A stretch of DNA of 64,000 nucleotides, taken from Gymnogyps californianus. Taxonomy: Eukaryota; Chordata; Aves; Accipitriformes; Cathartidae. The stretch spans positions 29,987,502-30,051,501 of the forward strand of contig NC_059477.1 of the NCBI RefSeq assembly GCF_018139145.2, written 5' to 3'. Under the pieces are notes generated by a model that saw nothing but the letters and a program-made list of their open reading frames with translations, had not been told where the DNA came from and searched no databases. Of the stretch, positions 52,307 to 64,000 are shown piece by piece (the first letter of the stretch is position 1; each line of letters starts with the position of its first letter). Both the position numbers and the translations under genes were made by a program.

Positions 52307-55300
52307 AATAAACGTGAACCACAATGCCAAATGGAAGATAGAGTTTTAAATATTTTTAGAAAACAAAATAATATTAGGTGGCCTGTGGCCCTGTTACTTA
52401 TATTTCTAGATTTGATGCTTAAATCAATATTATCCCTCAGTGAAAAATGAATCTTACAAGAATCTCTGGATCTGATAAACTGAAAAAGAGTAATAAGGTA
52501 GCTTTAATCTCAGTTTTATTTTAAGCCATTTGCAACAAAAGAAAATTCTTCTTTAGGAAAGTATAAGCTTTAACTTCCATGTGACGAGATTATTAGCTGA
52601 GATGCTGGCTAGTTGGAAGATTATTTTAAACTCAGCACTTAATGTCTAAAAATTAAAATAATTCATCCATTATATTGAAATAAATCTTCTTCATAGTCAA
52701 GTTGTAAATGAAAATAGCATTTTGCCCTTTTTTTCTGAGGGAAATCAGAAATGGAGTTTATAGCAACTTTATATAGTGTTGGTATGTCACATATTTAAAT
52801 ATTCTTATGTAAAGTTGCCAAAGCAGTTTGAGTTCAAAAGACCCATTTATACCACAATGAAGTGTGGGATATTTATTGGTCATCTGTCATTACTGTTTTG
52901 ATTACAAACACAGCCAAGAATAATAGGTCTCTTCAAAATCTTCCTCTGCACTGACTTAAGCTGATTTGTAGTATATTACCTAGTTGCATTAGGAAAAAAT
53001 TTGGAACAAAGTAACTGTTCTTAGATAATTGGCCTTCAGTGACTCTGGCTTTTTGGCTTCTCCAAAGCCAGGATAGTGGTAACCAAAAACTGATTGGGAA
53101 AGAGAATAGCATTGAAACCTTTCTGCACCATCAGTCATTCGGTCAAATGTTTCTACCTGTTGTGGTATAAATGGCCTTTAAAATATTTTTATATGGCCAA
53201 AAAAAGCAAAACTGCTAATATTTTACTTTGGGTTATGAAGATCTGTATCATCATTAAGACTTTTTAAAAGAAGTTTTTGTATGTTTCATGCTGTACAAAA
53301 CATGAATGTATCTTTCAGACATAATGACCTATAGACCTATACGTGATTGGTGTTATGACTGTTGGATTTTATGAATAATTATTTTCATACCATTTGATTA
53401 GGAAAAATGTTGGGTGGATGTGGGAAAGAGTATGTTTGTAACACTTCCATGATACAAATCCAGTTTAAAAAAAAAAAAAGTTTTCATTGTAAATAAGAGC
53501 AATATTATGACAATTTTGTGCCAATGTATAATGTTAAGACTTTTGTTTTCCTTTTGAAGACTACCACTATCATCTCTTGTTTAAAGTGGATTTGAAGGGT
53601 TTTTTTAGTAGAAAGACATGGGGCTCTAGTGGGGGCTTTGAGTGTTTTGGGGGCATTTTTTATTTTTGCTAAATATGAAATAAGATGCAGGTATTGTTTA
53701 ATAAACCACCTACAGATTGTCAGCCAATCCACTTCAAGAAACACAGCTTTAGATACACCAGATAACTGAGAGCTGAAGAATTCATTTATCCTGAATTTGG
53801 AAGCATTTGGTATTTTAAATAACTTGCAAGTCTTAAGCAGTAAAATACTGCTTTTATGCATTTTATTTTTATATGTTCTCTCCCAGTTATGAAAAAGAGC
53901 CTGGGTTTTTTTTTTTTTCCTCACTACATTTAATGCTAGCTGACATTTCTTCCACATTTCTCTGTTAAATCTTGAAAGCTTATGTCCCATATAGATAAAG
54001 CAATAACACTTCTTGTGGAATATCTGATTACAGTCTGGCACACCATCTATTAGAGAAAGGGTGAGAAAGCAGTTGGGGAGATTAAGGAACATGAGTTTGT
54101 TATGGAACCCGTGTAGCTGGCAACTTTCCGTGGAGACCTTCCAAAAAGCTTTGTGGTACCCGTGGAAGGGCCAAAATGCAGCGGACCTGCTGCAGTTGCA
54201 CTGCCCAGGGAGACGGGAAGTAGGGAAGGTCTGGCATAGAGATGCTGGAGCTCCAGGTACGCTGTGGAGCTGAATTACGTGATATTTTTATGCTTCTGCA
54301 GTGTGTGTGCAGGTGTGTGGGCGATGTTTGATGGCTCAGGGAATTAGCATGAGCATGAAGAACTCTACAGATCCACCGATTTCCAGGCGAAAGCAGGTTG
54401 CCCAATATGTATGCTGTAGTTTTGACTGTAGAGCCACTATGCAGGCAATCTTCAAGACCCTCAGCCCTGAGGATAAAGGGAGGGATTGGGTTATGGTCCA
54501 AATTAAAATTGTGCATATTTGGACTTCCACAAAGTACAGGAATGGTGCCCTCTAATGTCACTTGTAGTCTTTTTGTAGCTCACATCTCAGGTCCCCAGCT
54601 GGCTGGGTGTATTTGCTAATTTAAGTACCCACCTTTTGTCTTAAGACTGGAAAAGCTCTTTTCATTGCTACTTTTAGGGCTAGGATCCAATATCAAAATC
54701 TGGTAAAAACATATTCATTGATTAGATGTGGATCTTGCATGAAATTGCAGGGATTATAATTAGTGGTGATTGGGAAGCTGTTACAAGGGGAAAATGGTTG
54801 GTTTGTTTCAGTATAACTGTTCTGTCCAGTCTCTCTTATCCCACTGCAGTTATAAATTGAAACTGATTTTTTTTTTCTTTCTGGTTTAGCAGTCTGCAAA
54901 GGAGGCCAGTTTATTATCACTGGATTTTACCTCTGTGCTGGTTGCTACCACGAGTGTGCATCTGTTCAGTTTGTAGGGCTTCTCCAGCTACAGCTTTTTA
55001 ACTGGTGTTAAGCTGTAAGCTCTGGCTATTGTCTTTGGCATGGTTTGCTCGTTGAGAGCTCAATGGTAAAAATTTGAGATAAATCACTTTTTAAAAAATG
55101 CTGAAATTGTCGATTAAAAAAATTTGGACTTTTTGATTTCTTTGAACCAGTAGCCTCATTTAAAAAAAAAAAAAAAAAAAGCCACTAAAATATCTATCAT
55201 TCCAGTCTGCTATAGCATGAACTATGGTTTCACGGACTGGCTGACAGTTTGTTGGTTTATTTCGTATTTAGCAAGCTTACACATTTTAAAGGGTAATTTT

Positions 55301-55378
55301 TTTTCAGAGTATTTTGATGTTTGAATAGCAGCACTTTATCTCATGCTTACTACTGACTGAACTATTGGACAAAATAAA
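52307..55378 (+). terminator. Further internal AATAAA signals
   Basis: AATAAA at 52307-52312, 52679-52684, 53700-53705 and 55373-55378. Given the base composition, some will be chance. Confidence 0.3.
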
Positions 55379-56898
55379 TTGGGTTTGGAGAGAGATGCTT
55401 AATGGGTTTCTATGCAGAGATGATTCAGATTACACCCTGGTACGAATGCTTTCTGTTGTTCCAACCATTTCTGGTTTATTGTTCATGTGTTTTTGAGGGG
55501 CTTTCAGAAAATAGATGTAAGATATTAATAATTATATCATCTCAATTTTCCTGTCTTAAAAAGAATATAAAGCTTGCATTTGGGCAAAAAAAAGGAAAAA
55601 AAAAAAGGTGCAAATAGAAACTACAGGGTACTTGTAAATTTATCTCTGTGATCTCTCTCAGCTAGCTGCATATTAGCTATGTTTACTGTAAATGTTTCTG
55701 CTAAGCATTATTTTTTAACATTAGATCAATTACCTGGAAATCAGTATTTTTTTTTTTTAACTTAACTTATTTGAATTTTGATAACTAAAGATAATGCACA
55801 ACAAAGTTTAAAGAAGTTGTCACCCTTTTACTCCTCGGCCAGGGGCCTAAGACATGAGTGAAAGGGTTAAACAGTTTACATTAAGCTGTTGTTTTCTTTA
55901 ACTAGAATATATCCACAAAGACTAGACTATAAATGATCCAGTGCAATTATCTCAGTACATTGAGGCACCACAGCAACAACCCATAATAATCTTACAGGAA
56001 AATTAAGGTAAGAAAACGAAGGTTTTATTTTATCCAGTGTACCCAGATTTGTTTTCCATTTGGTTTGGTTTGTTTACCAGTGATCCCATTTTAACCAGTC
56101 AATTTGGCAGGGCTGTTTGTGTAAGGTTTGGTTTTTTTTCTGTAACAGGTGCTATACTGTGTGTAAATACAAAGGGAAGAATATTATTTAGATCATTATT
56201 AACAGTCAGATGGTGGCAATATTTTTTGCTAGTTACTTCTGGTAATTAATTTGCATTTCCAGCTCTGGCTTTCAGTTGTCAAATTTCATCTCAGTTTCAT
56301 ACTGCTGAATGATGGACTGCAAGTGTGAAGTAAATCATCTCGCAGTTGAGTAGCTCTTTTGTTGTTTAGACTAACTTTTGTGTATCTTTATTAATGCTGG
56401 AGGGATGGGAAGGTTCTTCCCATAAGTAGACTTTTGCCTATAAATTTGTTTAAAAGCACATGAGGGGGAGAAAAAAAAAGAACAAAACCTAAACGCAACA
56501 TCTTGGCTAAACAGCCAGGGTGGTTGATTGAAAATGACGGAAACTTGAAATTGGTCAACACTGGACAATGTGAAAATAAATTCAGCTTTTGTCACTGCAG
56601 CTTACTGTATGCTTTAAAGGGCCTTATGTATTTGTCCTCATTTTGATAAAATTAAATTTCTTGCCATTAAAATGGTACACTAACTTCTACCGAAAACCAG
56701 CAGTTCCCAGGATAAATATGCTAATTAACATTTAACAAGTCTTGTTTTAGTCTTAAGTAAAATTTCATTCTATTATGTGAAAAAATGCTGTTATGCATAT
56801 TTTGTGGATATATTTAATTTCAGTTGACAAATAGTTGTCTAGGTACAGACTTGAAAATATATATAGTTTACTTGTGGATCTTAATTGTTTAATTGCAA

Positions 56899-56904
56899 AA
56901 TAAA
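56899..56904 (+). terminator. Candidate distal poly(A) signal of PTPN4
   Basis: AATAAA in AATTGCAAAATAAAGATG, followed within 20-40 bases by T-rich sequence with TGTG. It is the last good hexamer before the intergenic spacer, giving a UTR of about 6.5 kb. Confidence 0.45.
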
Positions 56905-56925
56905 GATGTGCTTTAGTAATTTAAA

Positions 56926-59280
56926 GTTTAATTTTTTTGCGATTTTCTTGCTACTGTACACATGGTTTTGCTATGCTACTTTTATACACTTCTGATGCTA
57001 GATGATGTTCATCTTGTGTTTTACTTTTTGACGTTGTATGCCATAAATACAGCCCTATGGATTGAATGCTAGAAGAGGATGCTAAATTGTCAGGAATGAA
57101 ATTGCTTGGCTACAGAAGCATGACAGTATCAGCCAAAGTTTTTTACCTGAAAACATATACTGCAGTTTTTGCTCTAATGGAAGAATAACTCTTTATCTTT
57201 TATACAGTGAGTGTTTTTGAGACGGTGTTCAATAGAGATTGTAGTCTGATCACAAAACTGAGGGCATGAGTAATACTGATGTGAAGAACAAAAATTCCAG
57301 ATGGAAGCTTGTGATGAAATATTTGCTGCCAAAAAGTGAGGGGATGTTCAAAGCGAAAGTAGGAAAAGATGATGAAAGGACTTAAGAGCCAAGACAAAAA
57401 TCTCAGGAGGGATAAGTGTCTCAGAAAAGAGACACACCCATATGTTCTTAATTTGACTGATTAACGTAGGACTTTAAAGTGAGGACAAGGTGTTTGGATT
57501 TGAAGTACAAAAAGATAAACTACTGGGAAAGCATTGAAGGAGAGAAACAGAAGTAAGAAGAGGTATTAAGCAGGAAGAGATTTGTTTAAACTGGAATAGG
57601 AAGACTGGATAGAAGGCAAGTCACAGATACCACAGTTGCATGGGCATATACTTGGACTCTATCTGAGTAGCAAATAGTGAGGAAGGAGTAGACTGTAATT
57701 ACATGAAGAGTAGCAAGAGGCTGGTGGAAGTAGGAAGAGCAAAAATGAGCAAAAATGTTTGTGTCACTGAAGCTACAGAAAGGAAGCTGGGAATAACAGA
57801 GTTCTTGGTGGCAATGGCCTTGTGAGTGACAGAGTGGAAAGAAGCTCAATTTGAGGAAATAGTTGAAGATGGGCAGAAAATTCAGGTAATTCTCCAGAAT
57901 GCTTTGTCTAATAGGAAAATGTGAATTGGTGTAGACTTAATGGCAGGGAGACTACCATTTATGTGACAGACATCTCCACTAAAAACTAAGCATCCTTGTT
58001 ATGCAAATGATCAGTTAGTTGATCTGCACTGAGAATTCATCACATATCTAAAAACTTCCAAGATAAATTATTTTTTCCCTTTTAAATTTAATAAGATTTT
58101 GTATGTTTCATGTGGGAACTTTATTGCAAGCTCCCGCATGTGTTTCATGACAGACTACTGGGAGCAAGCATAGTCCCTGCTCCTCTGATAAAAAGTATCT
58201 AAATTCCCCTGTTTTGTGATTTATGTTCTTGAGTAAATAACGAGGCACGAACCTGAATCTCGCATTGCCCCTAAGCTTGCCTTGCTCCTTCTGCTTGTGG
58301 CAGGAGGATTGCTCTGTTGTCAACACAGGGGTGCTAAAATAACTGACGTTTAACATTAAAATCAGCCTGTTGCTTCATCAGCAAATGCTGGGCAATTACC
58401 TGGCAGCTCTTTTTTTTGCCATTTCAGCAAATGACATCAAGATAACTCGATGTATGTTCGGGCACTGGAGCTGATTTTGCGATAGCAGTGTGCTCACGTG
58501 TGTTTCATTATGCCAGTTCCTCTGCGTGGCAGGTGAGTGACTGGTTATCTCGGCCCGCGTTTCATAACTGAGTGTAGAAAATGTTACCGTTAGCAAAAGC
58601 GGTCCCAGTAACAACCCAAAGTGTCTGCTTTCCCCGACTGTTACACAGGCTGGATTCCCAGTTATCCTGGGATTTTGAAGGAGTCTGGAGCTTGTTTACC
58701 CAGAGCAGTGTCACTGTTAGTTGAGCGGTATACTTCGCAAGCAGAGTTTATATTGCCTTCTGTTTATATTGCCTTTCCTGAGGTTTTCTATTTGGAGATC
58801 TCAAATACTAGCTTAAACACAAATATTGATGTACTCAAAAAAATACAGCGAAGCGCAGCCCTTTGTAATTGCTGCGGCTAACGCCAGTGAGCAGGGCTTT
58901 TCCCCTTAGACTGGAGTAACAAGAAAAATGATAAAAGTATAGATCACTGGGACAAACTGTATTTGTATTTTCAAAGCACATTAGAATACAAACTGCGTTT
59001 TGTCGTCATAATCTTATTTCAGTGTGTAAATACTAACAGTGTTAGTTTGTAGATGGTTCTGCTTTACTTAATACATTGCTACAGTTAATCCTTTCAGGCA
59101 GCGTTTAGAGAGGCGATTTTCTTCTAAACTTAATGGTTTAAGAGTGCGTTTGCCTGAGGCTTCTTGTCACTGCTGGCCAGCGGAGGACTTGTTACCGTTC
59201 TGGCTGAGCCGCTGAGGGGAACTTCCACTCCGTGTTAGCAAAAATTCCAGAAATTTTGCGAAATGATTTGAAAGCCATCC
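56926..59280. other. Short intergenic spacer between PTPN4 and EPB41L5
   Basis: About 2.4 kb. 57360-57880 is purine-rich on the plus strand and I cannot identify it. From about 58400 GC and CpG content rise toward the promoter. No gene, tRNA or CR1 seen. Confidence 0.55.
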
Positions 59281-59584
59281 CGAAGGCTCCAAACGAAGTG
59301 CCGCTTCCTTAGAGGGTTTCCTGATCGCCCCTGTTTCACCACGAGGCCCTTGTCCGGCCCGGACCCTCTCCGCCCCCCCGCCGCCGGTCCCACACCGCCT
59401 TTGGCGCCGGGCTCCACGCCGCGGTGACCGCGGTGCCGGCGCTGGCCGGGCGGCGCCCGCTGCCTCCTCCCGCCTCCCGTCCCCCTCCCCGGGCAGCACA
59501 TGGGCCCCGCCGCCCCCCGCGGCGGTCCTCCGCTGGGCGAAACCACCTGGCTCGGGGCGGGGGCGCCCCTTCTCCACTGGGCTC

Positions 59585-59602
59585 CGCCCCTTTAAAGGGG
59601 CG
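59585..59602. promoter_or_regulatory. 18-bp perfect palindrome with TATA-like core
   Basis: CGCCCCTTTAAAGGGGCG: a TTTAAA core flanked by CCGCCCC-type boxes on both strands. It sits just upstream of the likely transcription start (about 59610-59660), so it may act as core promoter and Sp/KLF site. Inference from position. Confidence 0.5.
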
Positions 59603-62600
59603 ATGTCCTACTGCGCGGCGCGAACGGGGGCGCTCTGTTTACCGTCTGCCTGCCGCTTTCCTTCCCTGTCGCCCTTCTCCTCCATCTTCGCTGCCGTGCC
59701 GAGCGCGAGAGAGCAGCAGCGGAAGCTGCCAGGTGAGTAAGCGTAGGACAGGAGGAAATGGACGGCGAGTCGTTGCCCGTTTAAGGGCCTCCCACATCGC
59801 TCCGCCATGTTCGGAGGCCCGCCCTCTCCCGGGGGCTCCCTCACAGCCCCCTCCCCGCCCGCCCCCAGGGCCTTGAGGAGCCGCCGCGGGGACGTGCTCC
59901 CGCCGCCCCCGGCTCCGCCGTTCCCGCCGCCTGGGCCGCGGCGCCGCCCGCCAGGTGAGCGGCGCGGGGATCCCGCTGCGACCGCCGCCAGCCGCGCCAC
60001 GGAGGGGCGGCGGCGCCGCGCCGGTGCCCCAGGGAGCGCGGCGGGGGAGGGCGCGGCGCGACCCCTGAGGCGAGGCCGCTGGGGAGGCGGGGCAGGAGCG
60101 GGGCCGCGGGCCGGGGTGGAGGCGGACGCCGGTCTCGGGGTGTTATGTAAGGGCAGGGGCGCCCGGCCGGCGTGGCCTGGGGAGGGGGATTTGAGCGGGG
60201 CGGGGGCCGTTCCTTGCCGGGGCTTCCCCCGGTGTGGCGGCCGGGCAGCGCCGGGTCTCGGCGCTCTGTGCTCGCGGTTTTGATCTGGGGAGAGCGGCCG
60301 GTTGTTGGGGCTCGGGGCTGACTCATCGCCGAGCTCCGGGTGTTTGCCGGGCTGGCGCTGCCGCGGCGGCCGGGGACCCGGGCGGCGGGAGGCGCCACCG
60401 CGGTGCCGGTGAGCGGCTGGGAGGCCGCCTTCCCTGCGCCGGCGGGCAGCCTCGGCCGCAGAGAGACGGGAACCGCCGTGCCCAAAAGGCGCTCGCCTGT
60501 CTGTGCGAAGCCTCTCCTTGAGAGGCTCGGCACCAAAGTCCCCGGTCTGTAAGCGAAGTGCTGGGGCGGGAAGGGCCGTTTATAACTTTTTTTCCGATGA
60601 GAGAGATGGAGTATGTCAGTCGAGAAGGTAGCTGGTGGTACGTAGTACTTAGTTGCTTTCTGGCTTTGAGAGAACATCGCTGTCTCGTTGGAAAGTGCAG
60701 TAGCATTTGTATTAATGAAAGATTGCAATTAATTGTATGAGGTCTACACAATCACTGGTTTTTTTCCTAACATACTTTCAGATTGTCCCAAAAATCACCC
60801 CAGCTGCCATCAAAGGTTTGAGCTGAGTTTTTTTCAAAGGAGCCAAAGACTGTGGGTATTTAAATCCAAAGAAGTGAAACGTCTGTTTGAATCTCTAGTA
60901 GTTCTTTATCAAAGTCTGGCATTTTCAAAGAACTTTAAATGCGGACTATTATTTTTCTTGTTTCTGTGAAAAACTAACATTAACGTGCTCTTTTTCTGTC
61001 TTAGATTTCATAGCAAAGATGCTGAGCTTTTTCCGTCGAACCCTTGGACGGCGGTCTATGCGTAAGCATGCGGAGAAGGAACGGCTAAGAGAGGCCCAGA
61101 GAGCTGCAACCCACATCCCTGCAGCTGGGGACGCAAAATCCATCATTACTTGCCGAGTAGCGCTGCTGGATGGAACAGATGTCAGCGTGGACTTACCGGT
61201 ATGAGTGATGCAAGTTTGTTTTTTAACTACGATTGGCTTGGGTCAATCTGATTGTGCTCTTTGCTGTTTACAAGTTAGTAAAGGCATATCTATTTGTCGT
61301 AGCAACCGACCCTATGGCTTGATGTCCACTAAGTCACTGGTCGTAAAAAGGTAATGAAAGAATAGTTAACTTTGTTATTCACTGAAACTAGAGAGTGTTT
61401 TGTTAGATGTCATTGTGCCTTATATATTGAATGCTTTGTAGCATGTTAATGTAATTGTTGTGCCAAGGCTTAACTTAGAGAGGGTAACGTTTCGGATGAG
61501 TTGGGTTTTCTTTTCAGTGAGCTATGTATGCATCTTGAGAAGGAACGTTAATCTCTTGGTGTAACTCTGTTGAAGAGGAGGGATGAGCAGAAGTATTAGC
61601 AGTAATTTCTGCGTGGGTTTGTTTGTTTTGATTTTGTGTCAGGGATGGATGCAATTTTTAATGCTAACTTGAGAGGGGAGGGGAAGAGAAGAATTCTACT
61701 TCCTTCCCCTCCTCAGGGCAGATTATATAGTAGGGATTGTCTCATAGCATAGTGCTTTATTGGGAGTGAGGTGTTAGCCGCTGTTTTACATTTCTAAAGC
61801 TCCCTTAATATACACGTGTCTGTTCTGCTCTGCTTAATTATATACCTGGTTTTGGCCAACAGGATGAACAGTAGCAATAGAAATGATGTGCTCTGTTTTT
61901 CCATTATCAGGTGTTAGAGTTGTTAGTGACTTGTTTTGAGTTCACATAGCTGAGTTAGGAAGCTGTGGGTCTGCGAGACCTTCTGACTAGTTCCATAGGA
62001 TTTTGACTGCAGTAACAGTTGCACTGACATTGGAGCTGCTGGCTAGAAAGACTGTGCGGAGCAGCCATTCTTGAAATGGCTTTTCTTTCCTCCCTTTCTT
62101 ACTTTAAGCACAATTCTAGTGTGTTTATAATGCTAGGTAGTCTGAGGAAGGCTCAACTTGTTAGAGTATTGAGTGGTGGTGTTGACATAGTGAGCGGAAA
62201 TAACTCCTGCAATATCCAGAAACCCAAATCTAGAGTTAAAGAAACAATTTGGCATCTTTATTTGCAAAATGACTATACAGATAGATGTTTATAGAGGGCA
62301 GTAAAACTAATTTGTACATCTCTGAAACAATATAATGAACATACCCGGTGCTGCTTGGTGCCTAGGATGTTTAATTTGAGGCCAGGAATGCCCACAAACA
62401 CTTTATAGCAAGAGTTACACTTAAAAAGTACTCAAGTTTAAATTGGTGTCTCCACATAACTAGAGCAGTAATCTTTGGAGCTGGAGTTGGCTCTGTAGGC
62501 AAATTCCTGGTGCCTCTAACAACATTTCTAAGGCTTTGAGGAGCATAAATTGAACCTGAAGAGGTGTCGTGACCTGCCATCTGGACTATAAAACTTAGAT

Positions 62601-64000
62601 CAGGGTGCAGTAGTAACTGTTTATTTCTACAGGAAACTTTTTTTACTCTTGCTTTTTTTTCTTCATAAGCCAAAATAAAGCCTTGTCTGTGGACATCTGT
62701 TATGAGTAACAGTAAACAAATATGCTAAATCTACATAGCTAGATGCAGTAATTACAGTGCATCGTCAGTGGCTGACACGTACCAGTTCCTTTGGTGATTA
62801 AAATACAATAAATTAAAAGTAGATTAAATGTTTCATTTCAGACTCCTTAGTGTGTTTGTTCTTGTGTCTCCACTTGCATCATTCATATTTTGGGGTTGAC
62901 TCTGAAAGGGGGGGGAGACAGGATGAAGTGGAGGGTACAAAATCCTGGCAAAACAATATTGCTTTCTAAAATCTAAAGCTAAATTAAAAATACAAGTGTG
63001 TATATTGAGAGAGATATTTTTTTTCTTTTACAAAAACGTTCATTGAGAATTATCGTCCTCTTTGAGCTACGGTTTTTTCCAAGACTGGTTCTGTTACTTT
63101 GGCAGTAGATTTGGTTTAAAATGAACTCTTGTTATCTCAAAGAGGTGCCATTGGGTCTGCTGGTTCAGTTGTGCACAGTCCCATTGTCTACCTAAGTTCT
63201 GTGAAATTGTTTTATTAAAAAAATAAATAACAGAAAGTGTTTCTTAAGACTGAATCACTTAGCAAACAGGTTAGTTCATGGCCAGAGAAGGAGTTGTATT
63301 GGCAGGAGTGAATGCCGTACCTTTTTTAATCCATGGCTACATAAATACTTTACAGTGGCATAAGTTGTTGCTGCCACAGGAAGAAAAGATGTTGCTTTCA
63401 TTATTGCATTTGTCCTTGTTTTCGCATACCCCTTGGCAGAAGAAACAGGTTTTTGGCAGCCAGGCAGTAAGCTAAGTCAAGAAAATGCTGTGGCTGAAAA
63501 TAATCGATATAATTTTGTTATGTTAGTTTCCAGCTGGAGTGATTCTCCAATCTGGTTCCCCATGTGCCACCCCAAATGTGGTGAAGAAGCTTTTAGAGGC
63601 GGCATCAGGCTTATGCTTGCTTAAAATGCTTGTTGAGCTATACCCTTACAGTGAATTTGCTACTGAAAGAAGAGTATTCTGGAGTTACAGTCGTTCGTAT
63701 AATTGAATCTGAGATTGCTGAATTTCTGTTTAAAGTAAAAAAAAAAAGGGGGAGCAAAAAAAAAAAACCCAACCACAGGGAACATTATCATGTAAGCCAA
63801 ATGTTTCAGAGTCTTTTTAAGCAGCAGAGACTGATGTTTTTACAAATATTGACAATGAGACAGAAGGGACATGTTGTAAATGATGCAGTTGAGATTTAAT
63901 TTATTAAAACACAGAGCCAGGATTTCAGCAGTAATTCTGCTTTTTGTCCACTGATCTTATCTATGGTGTCTGTCAAGCCACTTAATCTGTCTGCTCTTCT
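59600..64000 (+). CDS. EPB41L5: EPB41L5 (YMO1 / band 4.1-like 5), 5' end of gene, truncated by window
   Basis: FERM-domain cytoskeletal adaptor that acts at the lateral membrane and focal adhesions, partners with Crumbs and p120-catenin, and is needed for epithelial-mesenchymal transition (known for the family). Only the promoter, untranslated first exon and first coding exon (61005-61198) are visible. The 60 residues encoded match the human N-terminus nearly completely, with Ala for Ser at one or two positions from memory. The expected next exon, beginning Lys-Lys-Ala-Lys and entering the FERM domain, was not found before 64000. Same strand as PTPN4, as expected from synteny. Confidence 0.93.
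59610..59732 (+). other. EPB41L5: EPB41L5 untranslated first exon (approximate start)
   Basis: Ends at a strong donor, GCTGCCAG|GTGAGT, at 59733. The start is estimated from the palindrome at 59585 and a pyrimidine-rich CTTTCCTTCCC near 59656. There is no in-frame ATG before the donor, so it joins the 61005 exon as pure 5' UTR. Confidence 0.55.
59733..61004 (+). other. EPB41L5: EPB41L5 first intron
   Basis: Runs from the donor at 59733 (or 59955) to the acceptor TTCTGTCTTAG at 61004. The first 830 bases are CpG island; the rest is AT-rich with nothing recognised. Confidence 0.6.
59807..59954 (+). CDS. Candidate alternative EPB41L5 first exon with proline-rich N-terminus
   Basis: ATG at 59807 (purine at -3) opens a frame that reaches the good donor CAG|GTGAGC at 59955 after 49 codons plus one base. 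Spliced to 61005 it reads on through Asp-Phe-Ile-Ala-Lys into the usual Met, adding 54 residues. The segment starts [18 protein letters not shown] and ends with a [17 protein letters not shown] run. The same ATG is the core of a YY1-like site, so it may be promoter sequence only. Confidence 0.3.
61005..61198 (+). CDS. EPB41L5: EPB41L5 first coding exon
   Basis: 14 bases of 5' UTR, then ATG at 61019 in a good context (AAAG before it) and 60 codons ending on a codon boundary. It encodes [37 protein letters not shown] and [20 protein letters not shown], then Asp-Leu-Pro. The basic, amphipathic N-terminus precedes the FERM F1 lobe, whose first strand ([18 protein letters not shown]) is already visible. 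Acceptor TTTCTGTCTTAG; donor GTATGA at 61199 is usable. Confidence 0.97.
61199..64000 (+). other. EPB41L5: EPB41L5 intron (incomplete)
   Basis: AT-rich with a purine tract near 61670-61690, A-runs near 63737-63770 and a GGGGGGG tract near 62908. No FERM exon, CR1 or RNA gene is recognisable. Confidence 0.6.

Larger units (their letters stand above)
50411..56925 (+). other. PTPN4: PTPN4 3' UTR (probable extent)
   Basis: Follows the stop codon directly. Long, AT-rich and apparently free of CR1, as expected for a retained UTR. It contains several AATAAA signals (51060, 51078, 52307, 52679, 53700, 55373, 56899), so alternative ends are likely. A TGTAAATA Pumilio-type element occurs at 53489. It also holds the C/G hairpin at 51712-51750 and two long antisense frames at 53505-54561. 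The 3' boundary is an inference from the last good signal. Confidence 0.55.
59280..60560 (+). promoter_or_regulatory. EPB41L5: CpG island promoter of EPB41L5
   Basis: Abrupt change to very high G+C with dense CpG, several GC boxes (GGGGCGG-type near 60083 and 60195) and two YY1-like sites (TCCATCTT at 59681, CCGCCATGTT at 59802). It lies directly upstream of the first coding exon of EPB41L5. Long open frames on both strands here (up to 295 codons) come from the lack of A/T-rich stops and are not genes. Confidence 0.88.

Noticed and set aside
57360..57880. Purine-rich segment in the intergenic spacer
   Set aside because: Considered as a retroelement or a late UTR part, but no known family, open frame or signal supports either.
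59841..60728. 295-codon minus-strand open frame and other long frames (59424-59876, 59608-60000, 59807-60283, 60323-60751) in the CpG island
   Set aside because: Very high G+C removes stop codons, so long frames occur in several registers; composition is Arg/Pro/Gly/Ala-rich with no domain. Only the piece with a usable donor and correct phase (59807-59954) was kept as a candidate.

Overview
The window is vertebrate nuclear DNA, most likely from a bird. Three observations support this. It carries the 3' two-thirds of PTPN4 followed on the same strand by the 5' end of EPB41L5, a neighbour pair known from amniotes (human 2q14). Its recognisable interspersed repeats are CR1 LINEs, one ending in the ATTCTATGATTCTATGA tail typical of avian CR1, and I recognise no Alu, mammalian L1 or other mammal-specific element. 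The introns are AT-rich and mostly only a few kilobases long. No bacterial-style genes, operons or CRISPR arrays are present; nearly all long open frames are chance, CpG-island or CR1 frames.

Bases 1-50410 hold PTPN4, a non-receptor tyrosine phosphatase. The window opens on the last two bases of a FERM exon. Eighteen further coding exons follow, all with AG/GT borders and consistent phase: end of FERM and FERM-adjacent region (770-13535), phosphorylatable linker (17458-31303), PDZ (34332-36051), PDZ-PTP linker (37559-37725) and PTP catalytic domain (39278-50410), with [13 protein letters not shown] and Q-loop motifs intact. From 50411 to about 56920 is a probable long AT-rich 3' UTR with several AATAAA signals.

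About 2.4 kb further on, a strong CpG island (about 59.28-60.56 kb) holds the EPB41L5 promoter and untranslated first exon. The first coding exon is 61005-61198, with its ATG at 61019. The rest of the window is EPB41L5 intron; the FERM exons lie beyond 64000.

The introns hold five CR1 remnants, homopolymer tracts and small tandem duplications. The most interesting observations are: a candidate 105-bp in-frame cassette exon in the PTPN4 linker (27312-27416); a degenerate partial copy of the first PDZ exon about 0.6 kb upstream of the real one (about 33741-33773); an alternative EPB41L5 first exon that splices in frame and would add a proline-rich N-terminus; two unusually long adjacent antisense frames in the PTPN4 3' UTR; and a 16-bp C/G hairpin in the same UTR. 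Exon calls rest on my reading of the sequence and on remembered human orthologues; no alignment or transcript data were used.
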